Below are positions 27,873 to 37,015 of a stretch of 64,000 bases of DNA, one piece after another. Below the pieces are notes generated by a model that worked only from the letters and a program-made list of their open reading frames with translations, ran no database searches and had not been told where the DNA came from. The stretch covers positions 806,001-870,000 of the forward strand of contig NZ_VSSP01000001.1 of NCBI RefSeq assembly GCF_008312895.1, in the 5' to 3' direction. Numbering within the stretch: position 1 is the first letter of the stretch; every line of letters begins with the position of its first letter. Origin of the DNA: Luteimonas suaedae (GTDB lineage: Bacteria > Pseudomonadota > Gammaproteobacteria > Xanthomonadales > Xanthomonadaceae). The translations under genes and the position numbers were made by a program.

Positions 27873-28856
27873 TCATCTCGTCGCGGGCAGGCGGGTCGCC
27901 GGCGCGTCGTAGTCCAGCACCGGCCCCTTCGGCACGATCCCGGTCGGATTGATCTGCCGGTGGCTCTCGTAGTAGTGCCGCTTGATGTGCTCGAAGTTCA
28001 CCGTCGGCCCCACCCCCGGATGCCCGTACAACTCACGCGTGTACGACCACAGTGCCGGATAGTCCACCAGCCGCCGCAGGTTGCACTTGAAATGCCCGTG
28101 ATAGACCGGGTCGAACCGCAGCAGCGTGGTGAACAGCCGCCAGTCGGCCTCGGTGAGCGTGTCCCCGCACAGGTAGCGCCGCTTCGACAACACGCCTTCG
28201 AGCCAGTCGAGGGTCTCGAACACGCCGTCGACCGCCTCCTCATACGCCTCCTGGCTGCGCGCGAACCCGGCGCGGTACACGCCATTGTTGAACGTGTCGT
28301 AGATCCGCTCGTTGCAGGCATCGATCTCCTCGCGCAGCGGAAGCGGATAGAAGTCGCCTTCGACCGCGCCCACCGCATCGAACGCCGAGTTGAGCATGCG
28401 GATGATGTCCGCCGACTCGTTGCTGACGATCCGCCCGCTTCGCGTGTCCCACAGCACCGGCACCGTCACCCGCCCCGTGTAGCCGGGGTCGGACCTGGCG
28501 TACAGCTGCCACAGGCACTCGACCCCGTTCACCGGATCGGGAATCACCCCCGGCGCGGGGCGGAAGGTCCAGCCATCCTCCACCATCAGCCAGTGCGTCA
28601 CCGATAGCCCGATCATCTCCTGCAGGCCCTTGAGCTCGCGGAAGATCGTCGTCCGGTGCGCCCACGGGCAGGCGCGGGCGATGTAGAGGTGGTAGCGCCC
28701 GGGCTCGGCCGCGAACCCGCCCTCGCCGCTCGGTCCGGCGCGACCGTCCGCCGTCACCCAGTTCCTGAACACGGACGACGGACGCTGCAGACGGCCGGTC
28801 TTATCGACCGGGATTTCTTCCTCGCTGTGCCACTTGCCGTCGATCAGCATGCCCAT
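27873..28856 (-). CDS. yqjG: Glutathionyl-hydroquinone reductase (Xi-class GST, YqjG type)
   Basis: Xi-class glutathione transferase-like enzyme of 327 residues that reduces glutathionyl-hydroquinones and similar adducts. The active-site Cys63 lies in ARACPWAHRT (the CPWA motif of the class). SVTHWLMVEDGWTF, VPVLWDTRSGRIVSNESADI and YLCGDTLTEADWRLFTTLLRFDPVYHGHFKCN are further landmarks, and the length is normal. Start is the first of two Met codons (28856 or 28850) after GGGAG. Single gene. Confidence 0.9.
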   Translation of the reverse strand: MGMLIDGKWHSEEEIPVDKTGRLQRPSSVFRNWVTADGRAGPSGEGGFAAEPGRYHLYIARACPWAHRTTIFRELKGLQEMIGLSVTHWLMVEDGWTFRPAPGVIPDPVNGVECLWQLYARSDPGYTGRVTVPVLWDTRSGRIVSNESADIIRMLNSAFDAVGAVEGDFYPLPLREEIDACNERIYDTFNNGVYRAGFARSQEAYEEAVDGVFETLDWLEGVLSKRRYLCGDTLTEADWRLFTTLLRFDPVYHGHFKCNLRRLVDYPALWSYTRELYGHPGVGPTVNFEHIKRHYYESHRQINPTGIVPKGPVLDYDAPATRLPATR

Positions 28857-29208
28857 GCCGGATTCTCCCGTCAGTCCATCGAGATGGCGAGCTTGCCCGC
28901 GGGGCGATCAAGGACATGTGCCCAGCGTGGGCAGCAGTCGTCGCCCCACCGTTCGGTGCACAACACCCGCGACAGCGCTCGTGTTCAGCAGGCTCCGCTG
29001 CCGATTTGCACAACGCGCCGGCGAGCGCAGACCCTAGGGGCAATACGTTTGCGCAGGGGTTGAATCCGCAGAGAAGCGCCCTATCTTGCGCACGCGCAGC
29101 TCTTTCGATACGACCGTCAGTCGATGCGCTGCGTCATCGCGCCGTCTTGACGATCGCGAGCCAATACTTCGTTTCACCACAGGAACAATCGCCAGCAGGA
29201 ACGCCACC
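28857..29208. other. Intergenic region before the orphan 129-residue protein
   Basis: 352 bp between divergent genes. An in-frame ATG at 29086 could lengthen the next gene, but that region has no coding character. No convincing promoter was found. Confidence 0.35.
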
Positions 29209-29598
29209 ATGTCGGCCCCATTCGATACCCGGGACTCCTCCTCCGACACCTCGTCACCGGACCAGCAGGTCCTCGCCGATCAACATCCGAGCGGCCCGCC
29301 CCGCCGGCTGCTGTCACTGCCGCAGGCCGCTTCGAAGCTGGAACAGGGCCTGTGGCGCCTGATCGCCCAAGGTTTGGACGACGAGCACTTCTGGCTCGCA
29401 TTCTCACGCCTCTATCGCGACCTGACCGGCCAACTCCCGAAAACCGAACGCGGCCGCCTCGCCGTCCATGCCGACTACGCCCTGGCACGTCTCGGCATGC
29501 CGGTCTGGACCGTCATGGCGGAATCGGTGCAGCTGGCCACCGACGATGGTTCGAAGCCGGATCCGGATGACGCTCCAACGGTCGCGGCAGCGGCATAA
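29209..29598 (+). CDS. Hypothetical protein, 129 residues
   Basis: Unrecognised soluble protein. The first 30 residues are Ser/Asp-rich and probably disordered. The centre (about 35-100) looks like a compact helical domain: LPQAASKLEQGLWRLIAQGL, HFWLAFSRLYRDLTGQLP and HADYALARLGMPVWTVMAES. The end is acidic then Ala-rich. No membrane segment or signal. ATG at 29209 has AGGA eight bases upstream. It stands alone between the YqjG-like gene and the degenerate hydrolase end at 29657, so context gives no role. Confidence 0.55.
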   Translation: MSAPFDTRDSSSDTSSPDQQVLADQHPSGPPRRLLSLPQAASKLEQGLWRLIAQGLDDEHFWLAFSRLYRDLTGQLPKTERGRLAVHADYALARLGMPVWTVMAESVQLATDDGSKPDPDDAPTVAAAA

Positions 29599-29656
29599 AG
29601 GGCAACCTATCGGCCGTCGTCGACCTGCGTTGTCCGCGTGCGGCTCCGCCTCAACC

Positions 29657-29832
29657 TCAGGGTGAAAGCCAGCGCAGCTCCAACCGCCGCGCCGGCAGGT
29701 CGGGAGCTGCGCCGGCGTCGACGCGCAGTGAGACGCGCTCGCCCGGCAGCAGGATCAATGCGGTGTCGAAAAAGGTCGGCGTCGAGGCGGTCGAAGCCGA
29801 CCCAGACCGCGCGCCCGGTTTTTCCTGCGGGT
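29657..29832 (-). pseudogene. Decayed C-terminal end of a GH2 (beta-mannosidase-like) glycosidase
   Basis: On the minus strand one frame reads GKTGRAVWVGFDRLDADLF (29832-29776). The next frame continues FFDTALILLPGERVSLRVD and runs to WLSP and a stop at 29657. Joined, they match the last beta-sandwich domain of GH2 beta-mannosidases (vwV.f..ldaelsDNfFdLLPGE). A frameshift lies in the junction and the catalytic part is absent. Its place next to the receptor and the GH92 genes suggests it once belonged to the mannoside locus. The family call rests on a short stretch. Confidence 0.5.
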
Positions 29833-29897
29833 CGGGGGCGTGACTCGGACCTGCACCCCCCTCGGGTCCGGCGGGCACAAGGGGCGGGACGAAGCAG

Positions 29898-32800
29898 CTA
29901 GAACTTGTAGGTCACGCCCAGATAGTAAATGCGGCCGGAGTAATTGTTGGAGAAGAAACGGCCCTTGGTGTCGTTGCCAAGGTGCGACCGCTGTTCTTCC
30001 TTGGTCAGGTTCAACACCGATCCGGTGAGCGTCAGATTCTCCAGGATGCTGTAGCCGAAATTCAGATCGATCTGCTGGTACGGCTCGGAGTAGATGCTGA
30101 GGCCGTTGTGCAGCCCCCCCACCTGTTCGCCGCGACGGTTGTACGACGCACGCGCCAGGAGCTTCTCGGTCTCATAGAAGACCGTAAGGTTGGCCTGGCT
30201 CTTCGAACTGCCAACCAACGGCGACTTGCCGATCTCCGTGCCGTCGTTGAGGACCACGGCGGCCAGGTTGGTGTCGTTATAGGTGTAGTTGGCCTGGAAG
30301 CCCAGGCCGAAGTCGAAGGTGTGCTGCGCGTACACTTCGACACCCTGCGAAACGCCGTCGCGACCGTTGACTTCGGTCGAGAAGTCCTGGACCGTCACCG
30401 TCTCGCCGCCGACGACCAGCTGTTGGTCGAACACTGCCGGCACGGTGAAGTTCTTGACGTCCTTGTGGAACAGGCCCACGCCGACGACCGCGCCCGGCTG
30501 GTAGTACCACTCCAGACCAAGGTCGTATTGGGTGGCTTCGAACGGCTCCAGATCCTTGTTGCTGCCGCTGCCGTACCAGCCCGGATTGGTGCTGCCGCCG
30601 ATCACGCCGCGGTCATCGCTGTATTCCTGGCTGTAGAACTGGAGGCCGCCCGGGCGGGCGATAGCGGTGAAGGCCGGCCGCGCGATGACCTTGGAGGCGG
30701 CGCCGCGCAGCACCAGGTTGTCGGTCAGGTCCCAGGCAATGTTGAAGCTGGGCAGGATGTCGGTGTAGCTCTTGTCCAGCGAAGCGAGTGCGAACGTCTT
30801 CTCCCTGACGTCCGCCCACACGAAGCCGCCTTGGCAGGTACGTCCGGGAGGCGGGTTTTCTGCATCGCACGGCAGCAGATTGCCATCCGCGTCCTTCTCC
30901 AGAAGGTACAGGAACCTTTCAATCGAGTCGGTCGATTCGGCGCGCTGGTTGGTACGTACCAACCTTACGCCGACGTTGCCGCGCAGGCGCTCGGTGCGGA
31001 AGTTGGCCTGAAGATAGCCGGCATGGATTTCTTCGCCGACGTTGTAGATGAAGTCGGGCTCCTGACGGCGCTGCGCGCCGCCGTAGCGGCTGTTCAGGTG
31101 GTCGATGTAGGCCGGGTAGTCGATACCTGGGAAGACGTTGGCGTTGAAGCCGCCTGGAATGTTGGTGATCGGCTGGGACAGGAAGAAACCCGGCTGGGCG
31201 ATGCCCGCCTCCGGGTCGCACCCGGTCTGGTACCGCTTGTCGTAATCGTTCGGGTCCTCGCCCTGGCAAACCCAGTAGGTGTTGCCGGTGTTGCGGTGGA
31301 CATGACCGTCGCGGAACTTGACGCCGAACTGCAGCGAGTCCAGCCAGCCGGTTTCGAACATTTTGGTGGCGTCGATCTGGAAGTAATCCTGCGTGATGCT
31401 GGTCTCCATCCAGGAGGAGTCGGTCGAACCGACATCGATCTCGGCGACGCCGGCCATCAGCATATCCTGCAGGTTCGGCGAGAAGGTTGCCGTTGGCGTG
31501 CCGCGCAGGTCCCAGGCGCTGAAGGTGTTGCCGGCCTGCCACGCGCCGTTCACGAACCGACGCGGCTTGGCCGACATGCGGAAGCTCATCGACGGACCGC
31601 CCGAGGACTTGGTCCGGCCACCCTTGGCGGAGATGTGGAGCAATTCGCTCACGCTCCATTCCATCGCCAGGTCGAAGGTTTCCGACTTCGTCTTTTCGCG
31701 GCTGAAGGTGCCGGTGAGCTGCGGCGTCGGCACGGTGCAGTCGTCCGGGCCCCAACCACCCGGGGCTTGCCCGCCCGCTTCGGCCTCCGCTTCGCTGCAG
31801 TAGTACGCCTTGCCCGCGATCTTCTCGTATTCCGCGCCGGTGGCGATCGTGCCACTGGGATCAAAGGTCAGGCCATTGAGCAGGCGGCCACCCGGCCAGT
31901 TGCCGTCCCAGTTGATGCGGGCCAGGTTCCATTCGGGAATCTTCAACTGGTTGAAGACGTAGTCGCCCTGCAGGTCGAAACGGAAGTAGTTGGCGGTCAG
32001 GGTCAGATCGTCGGTTGGCTTGAACTGGAAGGTCAGCTGCGTGCCCTGGCGCTCGCGCTTTTCCTCGAGGATGCCGAAATTGACCGAGGTCGGCAGCAAG
32101 AAGTCGGAGTAGTGGTTGCCGCGCTGGTCATTGAAGCCCGATCCACCCCACCACTTCGAAGGTTGCGGGTCGAGCGCGTTGCCGTTGACGTCGACGGCGG
32201 GACGCGAATTGTCATCGCTGTACCAGGTCCAGTTCTCGGTATCGACTTCCATGCGGCGGGCGGTGCGCTCCTGCTTGCTCACCCCGACCAGGAAGCCGAA
32301 ACGGTTGTCCTCGCTGTGCCAGGAATACATGCCCGACAGCTGCGGGTCGGTGGTCTTGCTGGTATCGGCATAGGTGCCCTCGGCCGAGACGAAACCCGAG
32401 TTGGGCTCCATCTCCAGCGGACGACGGGTGTGCAGGATCACGGTGCCACCGATGCCGCCTTCGTCGAGTCGCGCTTCCGGCGTCTTGAACAGTTCCGCGC
32501 TGCCCAGCATGTGCGCCGGCATCAGCGTGTAGTTGAACGAGCGCGAGGCCTCGTCGTTGCTTTCGGAAGAGGCGATGTAATTGCCGTTCAACTGGGTCAG
32601 GGTGAGATCCGAATCCAGGCCGCGGACGCTGACGGATTTACCTTCGCCACCACTGCGCTCGATGATCACGCCCGGCACGCGCTGCAGCGCGTCGGCGACG
32701 TTCTTGTCGGGGAACTTGCTGACGTCTTCCGCGGTGATGACCTCGATGATCGCGTTGGCGTTGCGCTTCTGCTCCAGGCTCTTCTCGATCGCGTAGCGGT

Positions 32801-32999
32801 AGCCGGTGACAACGACCATGTCGAGGTCGGTCGCCGCGTCGGACGAACTGGCTGTTGCCTGGGCCACCTGCGTGTCGGTGTCGGCAGTGGTGGCCGCCTC
32901 CTGTGCGAAGGCGCTCGTCGGCACCCCTGCGGCCGTCGTCAATGCGATGGCGATGGCGGCGGACAACGAGCTCTGGATACAAGTGCGTGTCTGTTTCAT
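29898..32999 (-). CDS. TonB-dependent outer-membrane receptor (TIGR01782 type)
   Basis: Outer-membrane transporter of 1033 residues, probably for large mannosides. The signal peptide is cleaved after ALA-like SAFAQ near residue 33. A TonB-box-like MVVVTG (61-66) precedes the plug (about 75-200: VPGVIIERSGGEGKSVSVRG, RSFNYTLMPAHMLGSAELFK, GGIGGTVILHTRRPL). The large beta-barrel ends in the canonical terminal Phe (LGVTYKF). This subfamily is typical of Caulobacter and xanthomonads and usually accompanies glycan loci. GGGAGAGGG lies before the ATG. Two palindromes like those by lacI and GH92 lie upstream. Confidence 0.92.
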   Translation of the reverse strand: MKQTRTCIQSSLSAAIAIALTTAAGVPTSAFAQEAATTADTDTQVAQATASSSDAATDLDMVVVTGYRYAIEKSLEQKRNANAIIEVITAEDVSKFPDKNVADALQRVPGVIIERSGGEGKSVSVRGLDSDLTLTQLNGNYIASSESNDEASRSFNYTLMPAHMLGSAELFKTPEARLDEGGIGGTVILHTRRPLEMEPNSGFVSAEGTYADTSKTTDPQLSGMYSWHSEDNRFGFLVGVSKQERTARRMEVDTENWTWYSDDNSRPAVDVNGNALDPQPSKWWGGSGFNDQRGNHYSDFLLPTSVNFGILEEKRERQGTQLTFQFKPTDDLTLTANYFRFDLQGDYVFNQLKIPEWNLARINWDGNWPGGRLLNGLTFDPSGTIATGAEYEKIAGKAYYCSEAEAEAGGQAPGGWGPDDCTVPTPQLTGTFSREKTKSETFDLAMEWSVSELLHISAKGGRTKSSGGPSMSFRMSAKPRRFVNGAWQAGNTFSAWDLRGTPTATFSPNLQDMLMAGVAEIDVGSTDSSWMETSITQDYFQIDATKMFETGWLDSLQFGVKFRDGHVHRNTGNTYWVCQGEDPNDYDKRYQTGCDPEAGIAQPGFFLSQPITNIPGGFNANVFPGIDYPAYIDHLNSRYGGAQRRQEPDFIYNVGEEIHAGYLQANFRTERLRGNVGVRLVRTNQRAESTDSIERFLYLLEKDADGNLLPCDAENPPPGRTCQGGFVWADVREKTFALASLDKSYTDILPSFNIAWDLTDNLVLRGAASKVIARPAFTAIARPGGLQFYSQEYSDDRGVIGGSTNPGWYGSGSNKDLEPFEATQYDLGLEWYYQPGAVVGVGLFHKDVKNFTVPAVFDQQLVVGGETVTVQDFSTEVNGRDGVSQGVEVYAQHTFDFGLGFQANYTYNDTNLAAVVLNDGTEIGKSPLVGSSKSQANLTVFYETEKLLARASYNRRGEQVGGLHNGLSIYSEPYQQIDLNFGYSILENLTLTGSVLNLTKEEQRSHLGNDTKGRFFSNNYSGRIYYLGVTYKF

Positions 33000-33037
33000 T
33001 TCAATCCCTCTCCCGATTGAATGACGTTGCGAAACGA

Positions 33038-33051
33038 TTGCATCGATCTAA
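33038..33051. promoter_or_regulatory. Putative LacI-family operator before the receptor gene
   Basis: TTGCATCGATCTAA, CG-centred with matching TT/AA and ATCGAT arms but two mismatched positions. It lies about 40 bp before the receptor ATG and directly beside a TAAATT box, a repressing position. Confidence 0.5.
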
Positions 33052-33153
33052 ATTTACGGCGAGGGATAAGGCGACCCCGTCGTCCCCCTCCACCACGTCG
33101 TCCCTCAGTGCTTACTTGCGGCCGCTAGCCATCACTGGATGCGATCCGATATT

Positions 33154-33165
33154 TGGATCGATCTA
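33154..33165. promoter_or_regulatory. Putative LacI-family operator, distal site
   Basis: TGGATCGATCTA, identical over 12 bases to the site upstream of the first GH92 gene (44591-44602). It lies 103 bp from the proximal site (34 bp upstream spacing not counted), roughly ten helical turns, so looping is possible. Confidence 0.5.
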
Positions 33166-33400
33166 GTTCGGCGGAAAAGTTGTAACACAGGCCTTTGCAG
33201 CACGCATACTGCGGCGCAACACGACCTGTCGTGGGTATTGGCTGCACTGCGCATGCACCATGCTGCGCAGCAACACGAACTCGAAAACCAGCCGGCTGCA
33301 GTTCGCCGGGCATCTCCGCGGAGTACGCCGAGACGATCAATACCGCCATGAGTGGCGGGTTGTAGACGCCATTCAAGTTCAGCGCTGCAGCGCACCCTGT

Positions 33401-33433
33401 CGCCGGGAAAGTCCAGGGCGGACTTTCCCGGCG
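33401..33433 (-). terminator. Very strong hairpin at the end of the second GH92 gene
   Basis: Perfect 14-bp inverted repeat CGCCGGGAAAGTCC/GGACTTTCCCGGCG with a five-base loop AGGGC, ten bases after the stop codon at 33443. No T-run follows on the minus strand, so it may end transcription with Rho or protect the mRNA 3' end. Confidence 0.6.
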
Positions 33434-33442
33434 TTGCCTGGA

Positions 33443-36400
33443 TCATTCGACCGGACGCGACGGATGCACCACGGGCACGCCGAGAAGCTCGATCTCGGCA
33501 AGCGAGAACTGCCGCGGGTCGCTGGCGTCGGTGATGACGAGCCGATACCCACTGTACCGGACAGGCGTGTCGAGCCGGAACGGCCGAGTGTAGCGCGCCC
33601 ACTCGAAGGCCTCGCCCCTGCGGCGATCGAGCTCTTCCCAGGTGCTGCCGTCATCGGAACCCTGCAGCACCCATCCAGTCGGATGACCACCGGTGTTGCC
33701 GGAGGTGAGCGTGTAGAAGGTCACCTCCGCGGAGGGCGTCGCGTCGAACGCGTAGGTCACCGACACCGGTGCTGGGCCGGGGAAGACCGCCTGCGTGCGC
33801 GAGGTGTTGTCGAAGAGGCCGCCGGCATTCACCGCGGACACGCTGGTCGAGGCGGAGCCACGGCCCGGACCCGTGAGATCGGCCAGCGGGACGGGGGGCG
33901 CATCCCCCGTCGTCAGGGACGGCGGCAGGGCCGAGGCACCGCTGCCCCATGCGGCGGGCGCGGATGACATCTGGAACTCGATGTGCCCGCCCTCGGCCAG
34001 TAGCCGGTGCGGAAGGTAAGTGCTGTCCCACGCCTCGCCATCCACGTTGACGCCCGCGACGTAGAGGTTGTCGGGGCTGTTGTCCGGCGCGGCGATCACC
34101 AGTTCCCGTCCGTTCTCCAGGTGCACGGTGGCCTTGGTGAACAGCGGTGAACCCACCACCAGATGCTCGCTGCCCATCTGCAGCGGATAGAACCCCAGCG
34201 CGGCGAAGAGCCACCACGCCGACGACTCGCCGTTGTCCTCGTCCCCGGGGTAGCCCTGGCCAATCTCCGAGCCGACGTACATCCGCGCCAGCGTCTCGCG
34301 GACGATCTGCTGGGTCCGCCACGGCCGCCCGGTGTACAGGTACATCCACGGCACGTGGTGGGCGACCTGGTTGGAGAAGCCCCACTGCCCCATCCGCACG
34401 TCGCGGGCCTCGACCATCTCGTGGATCACGCCGCCGTAGGAACCGGGGAACCCGGCGGTCTCGGGCGTGGCGAAGTATTCGTCCAGTTTGCGGGCCAGTC
34501 CGTCGCGGCCGCCGTAAAGGTCGGCCAACCCCTGACCGTCGTGCGGCACGAGGAAGGCGAAGCCCCAGCCGTTGGTCTCGGTGTAATCGTGGTCGTGGCC
34601 CCAGACCTCGGGGTCGTAGTCACCGGGAGACGATTTCCACTCACCATCGGTCGAGCGTCCCTGGAAGAACCCGATGGCGGGATCGAACATGTGGACATAG
34701 TTGCGGGCCCGGTTGCGGTAGTACGCGTGCTCCGCCTGCAGCCGGTCCTGCGGAACGGGGGCTGCGGGATCCTGGGCCATGACCGCCAGCATGTTCGCGA
34801 TGCCGTAGTCGTTGATGTAGCCCTCCAGCGCCCATGAAACGCCCTCCCCGACCGAGCTCGGCGTGTAGCCGATGAAGGGCGCAACATCCATGCCCTTGCG
34901 GCCGATGTTGTCATTCGGGGGGGCGACGGCGGCGTTCCTGATCATCGCGTTGTAGGTGTTGGCGGCGTCGATGCCCTCGACGCCCTTCACGTACGCGTCG
35001 GCGAACGAGACGTCCGAACTGGTGCCGGTCATCAGGTTGGCATAGCCGGGCGAGGACCAGCGCGGCACCCATCCGCCGTCGTGGTAGTGCTGCACGAAGC
35101 CGTTGACCATCTCCGCGGCCTGGCTGGGCGCGAATAGCGAATAGGCCGCCCACGTGGTGCGGTAGGTGTCCCAGAAGCCGTTGTTGACGTACACCTTGCC
35201 GTCGACGACCGGTGCGCCGGTCCGCGTCTCGGTCGTCCCCTCCGGGATGTCCTTGCTGGCCGAGGACTGCACCGCGTGCCGCCAGACCGGAGCCGCGTTG
35301 CTGCCGACGTTCTCGTGCCCCGTGTTGGGGTACAGGAACAGCCGGTAGAGATTCGAGTACAACGTGGTCAGCTGGTCCGGGCTGGCGCCCTCGACCTCGA
35401 TCACGCCGAGCCTTTCGTCCCAGGCCTGTTGCGCGCGCGCGCGGATGTCCTCGAACGTATCCGTCTCGGCAATCTGCAGCGCGAGGTTGTGCCGGGCCTG
35501 GTCAACGCTGATCAGCGAGGTGGCGATCCGCATCGTGACAGTGCGGTCGTCGCCGGCGTCGAACCGGTAGTAGCCGGGGACGTTGACCCGGGGCCCACTG
35601 CCCTCAGGACCGTCCGTCGCAACGAGCTTGCCGCTGGCCGTGACCGGGCGGTCGAACGTCGCATAGATGAACATGCGGCTGGCGCCGTTGGACAGGCCGC
35701 TGCGCGTATCGGTGTAGCCGGTGAACTCACTGGTGTCGGGCGACAGGGACAGTCCGCCCTGGTCGTTGACGTTGTCGAAGATCAGGCTCGCGTCGTCGCC
35801 CGGGAAGGTGAAGCGGAACATCGCCGCGTGATCGGTGGGCGCGATCTCGGCGACGATGCCGTTGTCGAGCCGGACACGGTAATAGTGGGGGCGCGCGATC
35901 TCGTTCTCGTGCCGGAACGGCACGGCCCGGTCGTCGCGGTTGGCGCCGGGCACGCCGCTGGCCAGCGAGGGCATGACCTGGAAGGTCTGCCGATCGCCCA
36001 TCCACGGGCTGGTCTCGTGGGTCAGCGTCAGCGCCTGCAGCCGCGGCAGGTTCCGCTCGTCGTTGCGCTTGGCATATTCGTAGAACCAGCTCAGGGAGCT
36101 GGCGTCGGTGACCGGCGCCCAGAAATTGAAGCCGTGCGGCATCGCGGTGGCGGGAATGGTGTTGCCGCGGGAGAAGGCGCCGCTCGAGTTCGTGCCGCGG
36201 GTGGTCAGCACGTGGTCGCTGGGGCGCTTGGTTGATGCAGCCGGCAAGTCGGCGGTGATGCCGTCAACGAGCCTGATGTCGTCGAGCCAGCCGCGGAAGG
36301 CACCGCGGCCGAATGGAGCGTCGACGCCGATCAGGATCTGCTCGATCACCTTGCCGGCGGCCACGTCGCCGAGGCGCGACTGCTTGTGGTTCCACTGGTT

Positions 36401-36985
36401 GGTGTAGAGCGACTTCGACTCGCCCTGCCCCCGCGGCGACAGCGTGAAGCCGTGCTGGTCGCGCGCGCCGAGATCGGACAGCCGGGTGCCATCGCTGAAG
36501 ATCAGGTCGACGGCGACAAAGGTGCTGGTGTAGCGCAGAGACTGCCCCGGACCCGAGCCGGGATCGCCGTCCATGAACCGTGGGAAGACCCGGTAGGACA
36601 GTTCGGTCGCATCCGTCACCGGGATGTTGACGTCGAACAGGGCGTGGTAGGCATGCCCGCCATCACCGCCGGTGGCTTCCCCAGCGTACTCCAGCGAATG
36701 CACGCCGGTGAATCCCACCTGCGTCCGGGCGGTGTATGCGGCGTCGGGGCCGTCGGCGCGGCCGAGAGCCATGCCCATGCTCTCGGCCCGTTCGATCCGG
36801 TCCATGGCAGGCTCGGGATCGCCGGCCTCGAAGGACGACCAGAAGTGTTCCGTCACCGGCGCGGTGGAGGATGCGGCCGGCGCTTGCACACCGGCCTGCG
36901 ACGCGCAGCCGGCCAGTGCAGCGATTACCTGGACGGCGCCGATCATGGCGCACCAGCGGGGACGACGTGATGGCATTGAGATCAT
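33443..36985 (-). CDS. GH92 alpha-mannosidase, lipoprotein with C-terminal discoidin domain
   Basis: Exo-acting, Ca2+-dependent alpha-mannosidase family protein of 1180 residues. Lipobox LAGC (Cys27) implies membrane anchoring. A beta-sandwich with GWLDDIRLVDG (about 70-240) precedes the GH92 N-terminal domain (GNTIPATAMPHGFNFWAPVT) and the (alpha/alpha)6 catalytic barrel (VYVNNGFWDTYRTTWAAYSL, HDGQGLADLYGG, GYPGDEDNGESSAWWLFAALGFYPL). The end (about 1035-1165) is an F5/8 type C domain (GWVLQGSDDGSTWEELDRR, SLAEIELLG) likely to bind glycans. It follows the epimerase gene by 30 bp. A GTG at 37006 is an alternative start; the ATG has AGAGAG upstream. Confidence 0.88.
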   Translation of the reverse strand: MISMPSRRPRWCAMIGAVQVIAALAGCASQAGVQAPAASSTAPVTEHFWSSFEAGDPEPAMDRIERAESMGMALGRADGPDAAYTARTQVGFTGVHSLEYAGEATGGDGGHAYHALFDVNIPVTDATELSYRVFPRFMDGDPGSGPGQSLRYTSTFVAVDLIFSDGTRLSDLGARDQHGFTLSPRGQGESKSLYTNQWNHKQSRLGDVAAGKVIEQILIGVDAPFGRGAFRGWLDDIRLVDGITADLPAASTKRPSDHVLTTRGTNSSGAFSRGNTIPATAMPHGFNFWAPVTDASSLSWFYEYAKRNDERNLPRLQALTLTHETSPWMGDRQTFQVMPSLASGVPGANRDDRAVPFRHENEIARPHYYRVRLDNGIVAEIAPTDHAAMFRFTFPGDDASLIFDNVNDQGGLSLSPDTSEFTGYTDTRSGLSNGASRMFIYATFDRPVTASGKLVATDGPEGSGPRVNVPGYYRFDAGDDRTVTMRIATSLISVDQARHNLALQIAETDTFEDIRARAQQAWDERLGVIEVEGASPDQLTTLYSNLYRLFLYPNTGHENVGSNAAPVWRHAVQSSASKDIPEGTTETRTGAPVVDGKVYVNNGFWDTYRTTWAAYSLFAPSQAAEMVNGFVQHYHDGGWVPRWSSPGYANLMTGTSSDVSFADAYVKGVEGIDAANTYNAMIRNAAVAPPNDNIGRKGMDVAPFIGYTPSSVGEGVSWALEGYINDYGIANMLAVMAQDPAAPVPQDRLQAEHAYYRNRARNYVHMFDPAIGFFQGRSTDGEWKSSPGDYDPEVWGHDHDYTETNGWGFAFLVPHDGQGLADLYGGRDGLARKLDEYFATPETAGFPGSYGGVIHEMVEARDVRMGQWGFSNQVAHHVPWMYLYTGRPWRTQQIVRETLARMYVGSEIGQGYPGDEDNGESSAWWLFAALGFYPLQMGSEHLVVGSPLFTKATVHLENGRELVIAAPDNSPDNLYVAGVNVDGEAWDSTYLPHRLLAEGGHIEFQMSSAPAAWGSGASALPPSLTTGDAPPVPLADLTGPGRGSASTSVSAVNAGGLFDNTSRTQAVFPGPAPVSVTYAFDATPSAEVTFYTLTSGNTGGHPTGWVLQGSDDGSTWEELDRRRGEAFEWARYTRPFRLDTPVRYSGYRLVITDASDPRQFSLAEIELLGVPVVHPSRPVE

Positions 36986-37015
36986 TGCACTACTCTCTGC
37001 GGGCACGCGGCAGCC

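Larger units (their letters stand above)
33000..33442. other. Regulatory region upstream of the receptor gene
   Basis: 443 bp between the receptor start and the second GH92 stop. It holds two CG-centred operator-like sites (33038-33051 and 33154-33165), a TAAATT -10-like box on the minus strand at 33056-33051, and a very strong hairpin at 33401-33433. No coding frame is convincing. Confidence 0.6.

Noticed and set aside
29982-33020. 1012-codon open frame on the plus strand opposite the TonB-dependent receptor
   Set aside because: It is the antisense shadow of a well-supported receptor gene. Its translation is repetitive in Ala, Val, Gly and Arg, with no motifs.
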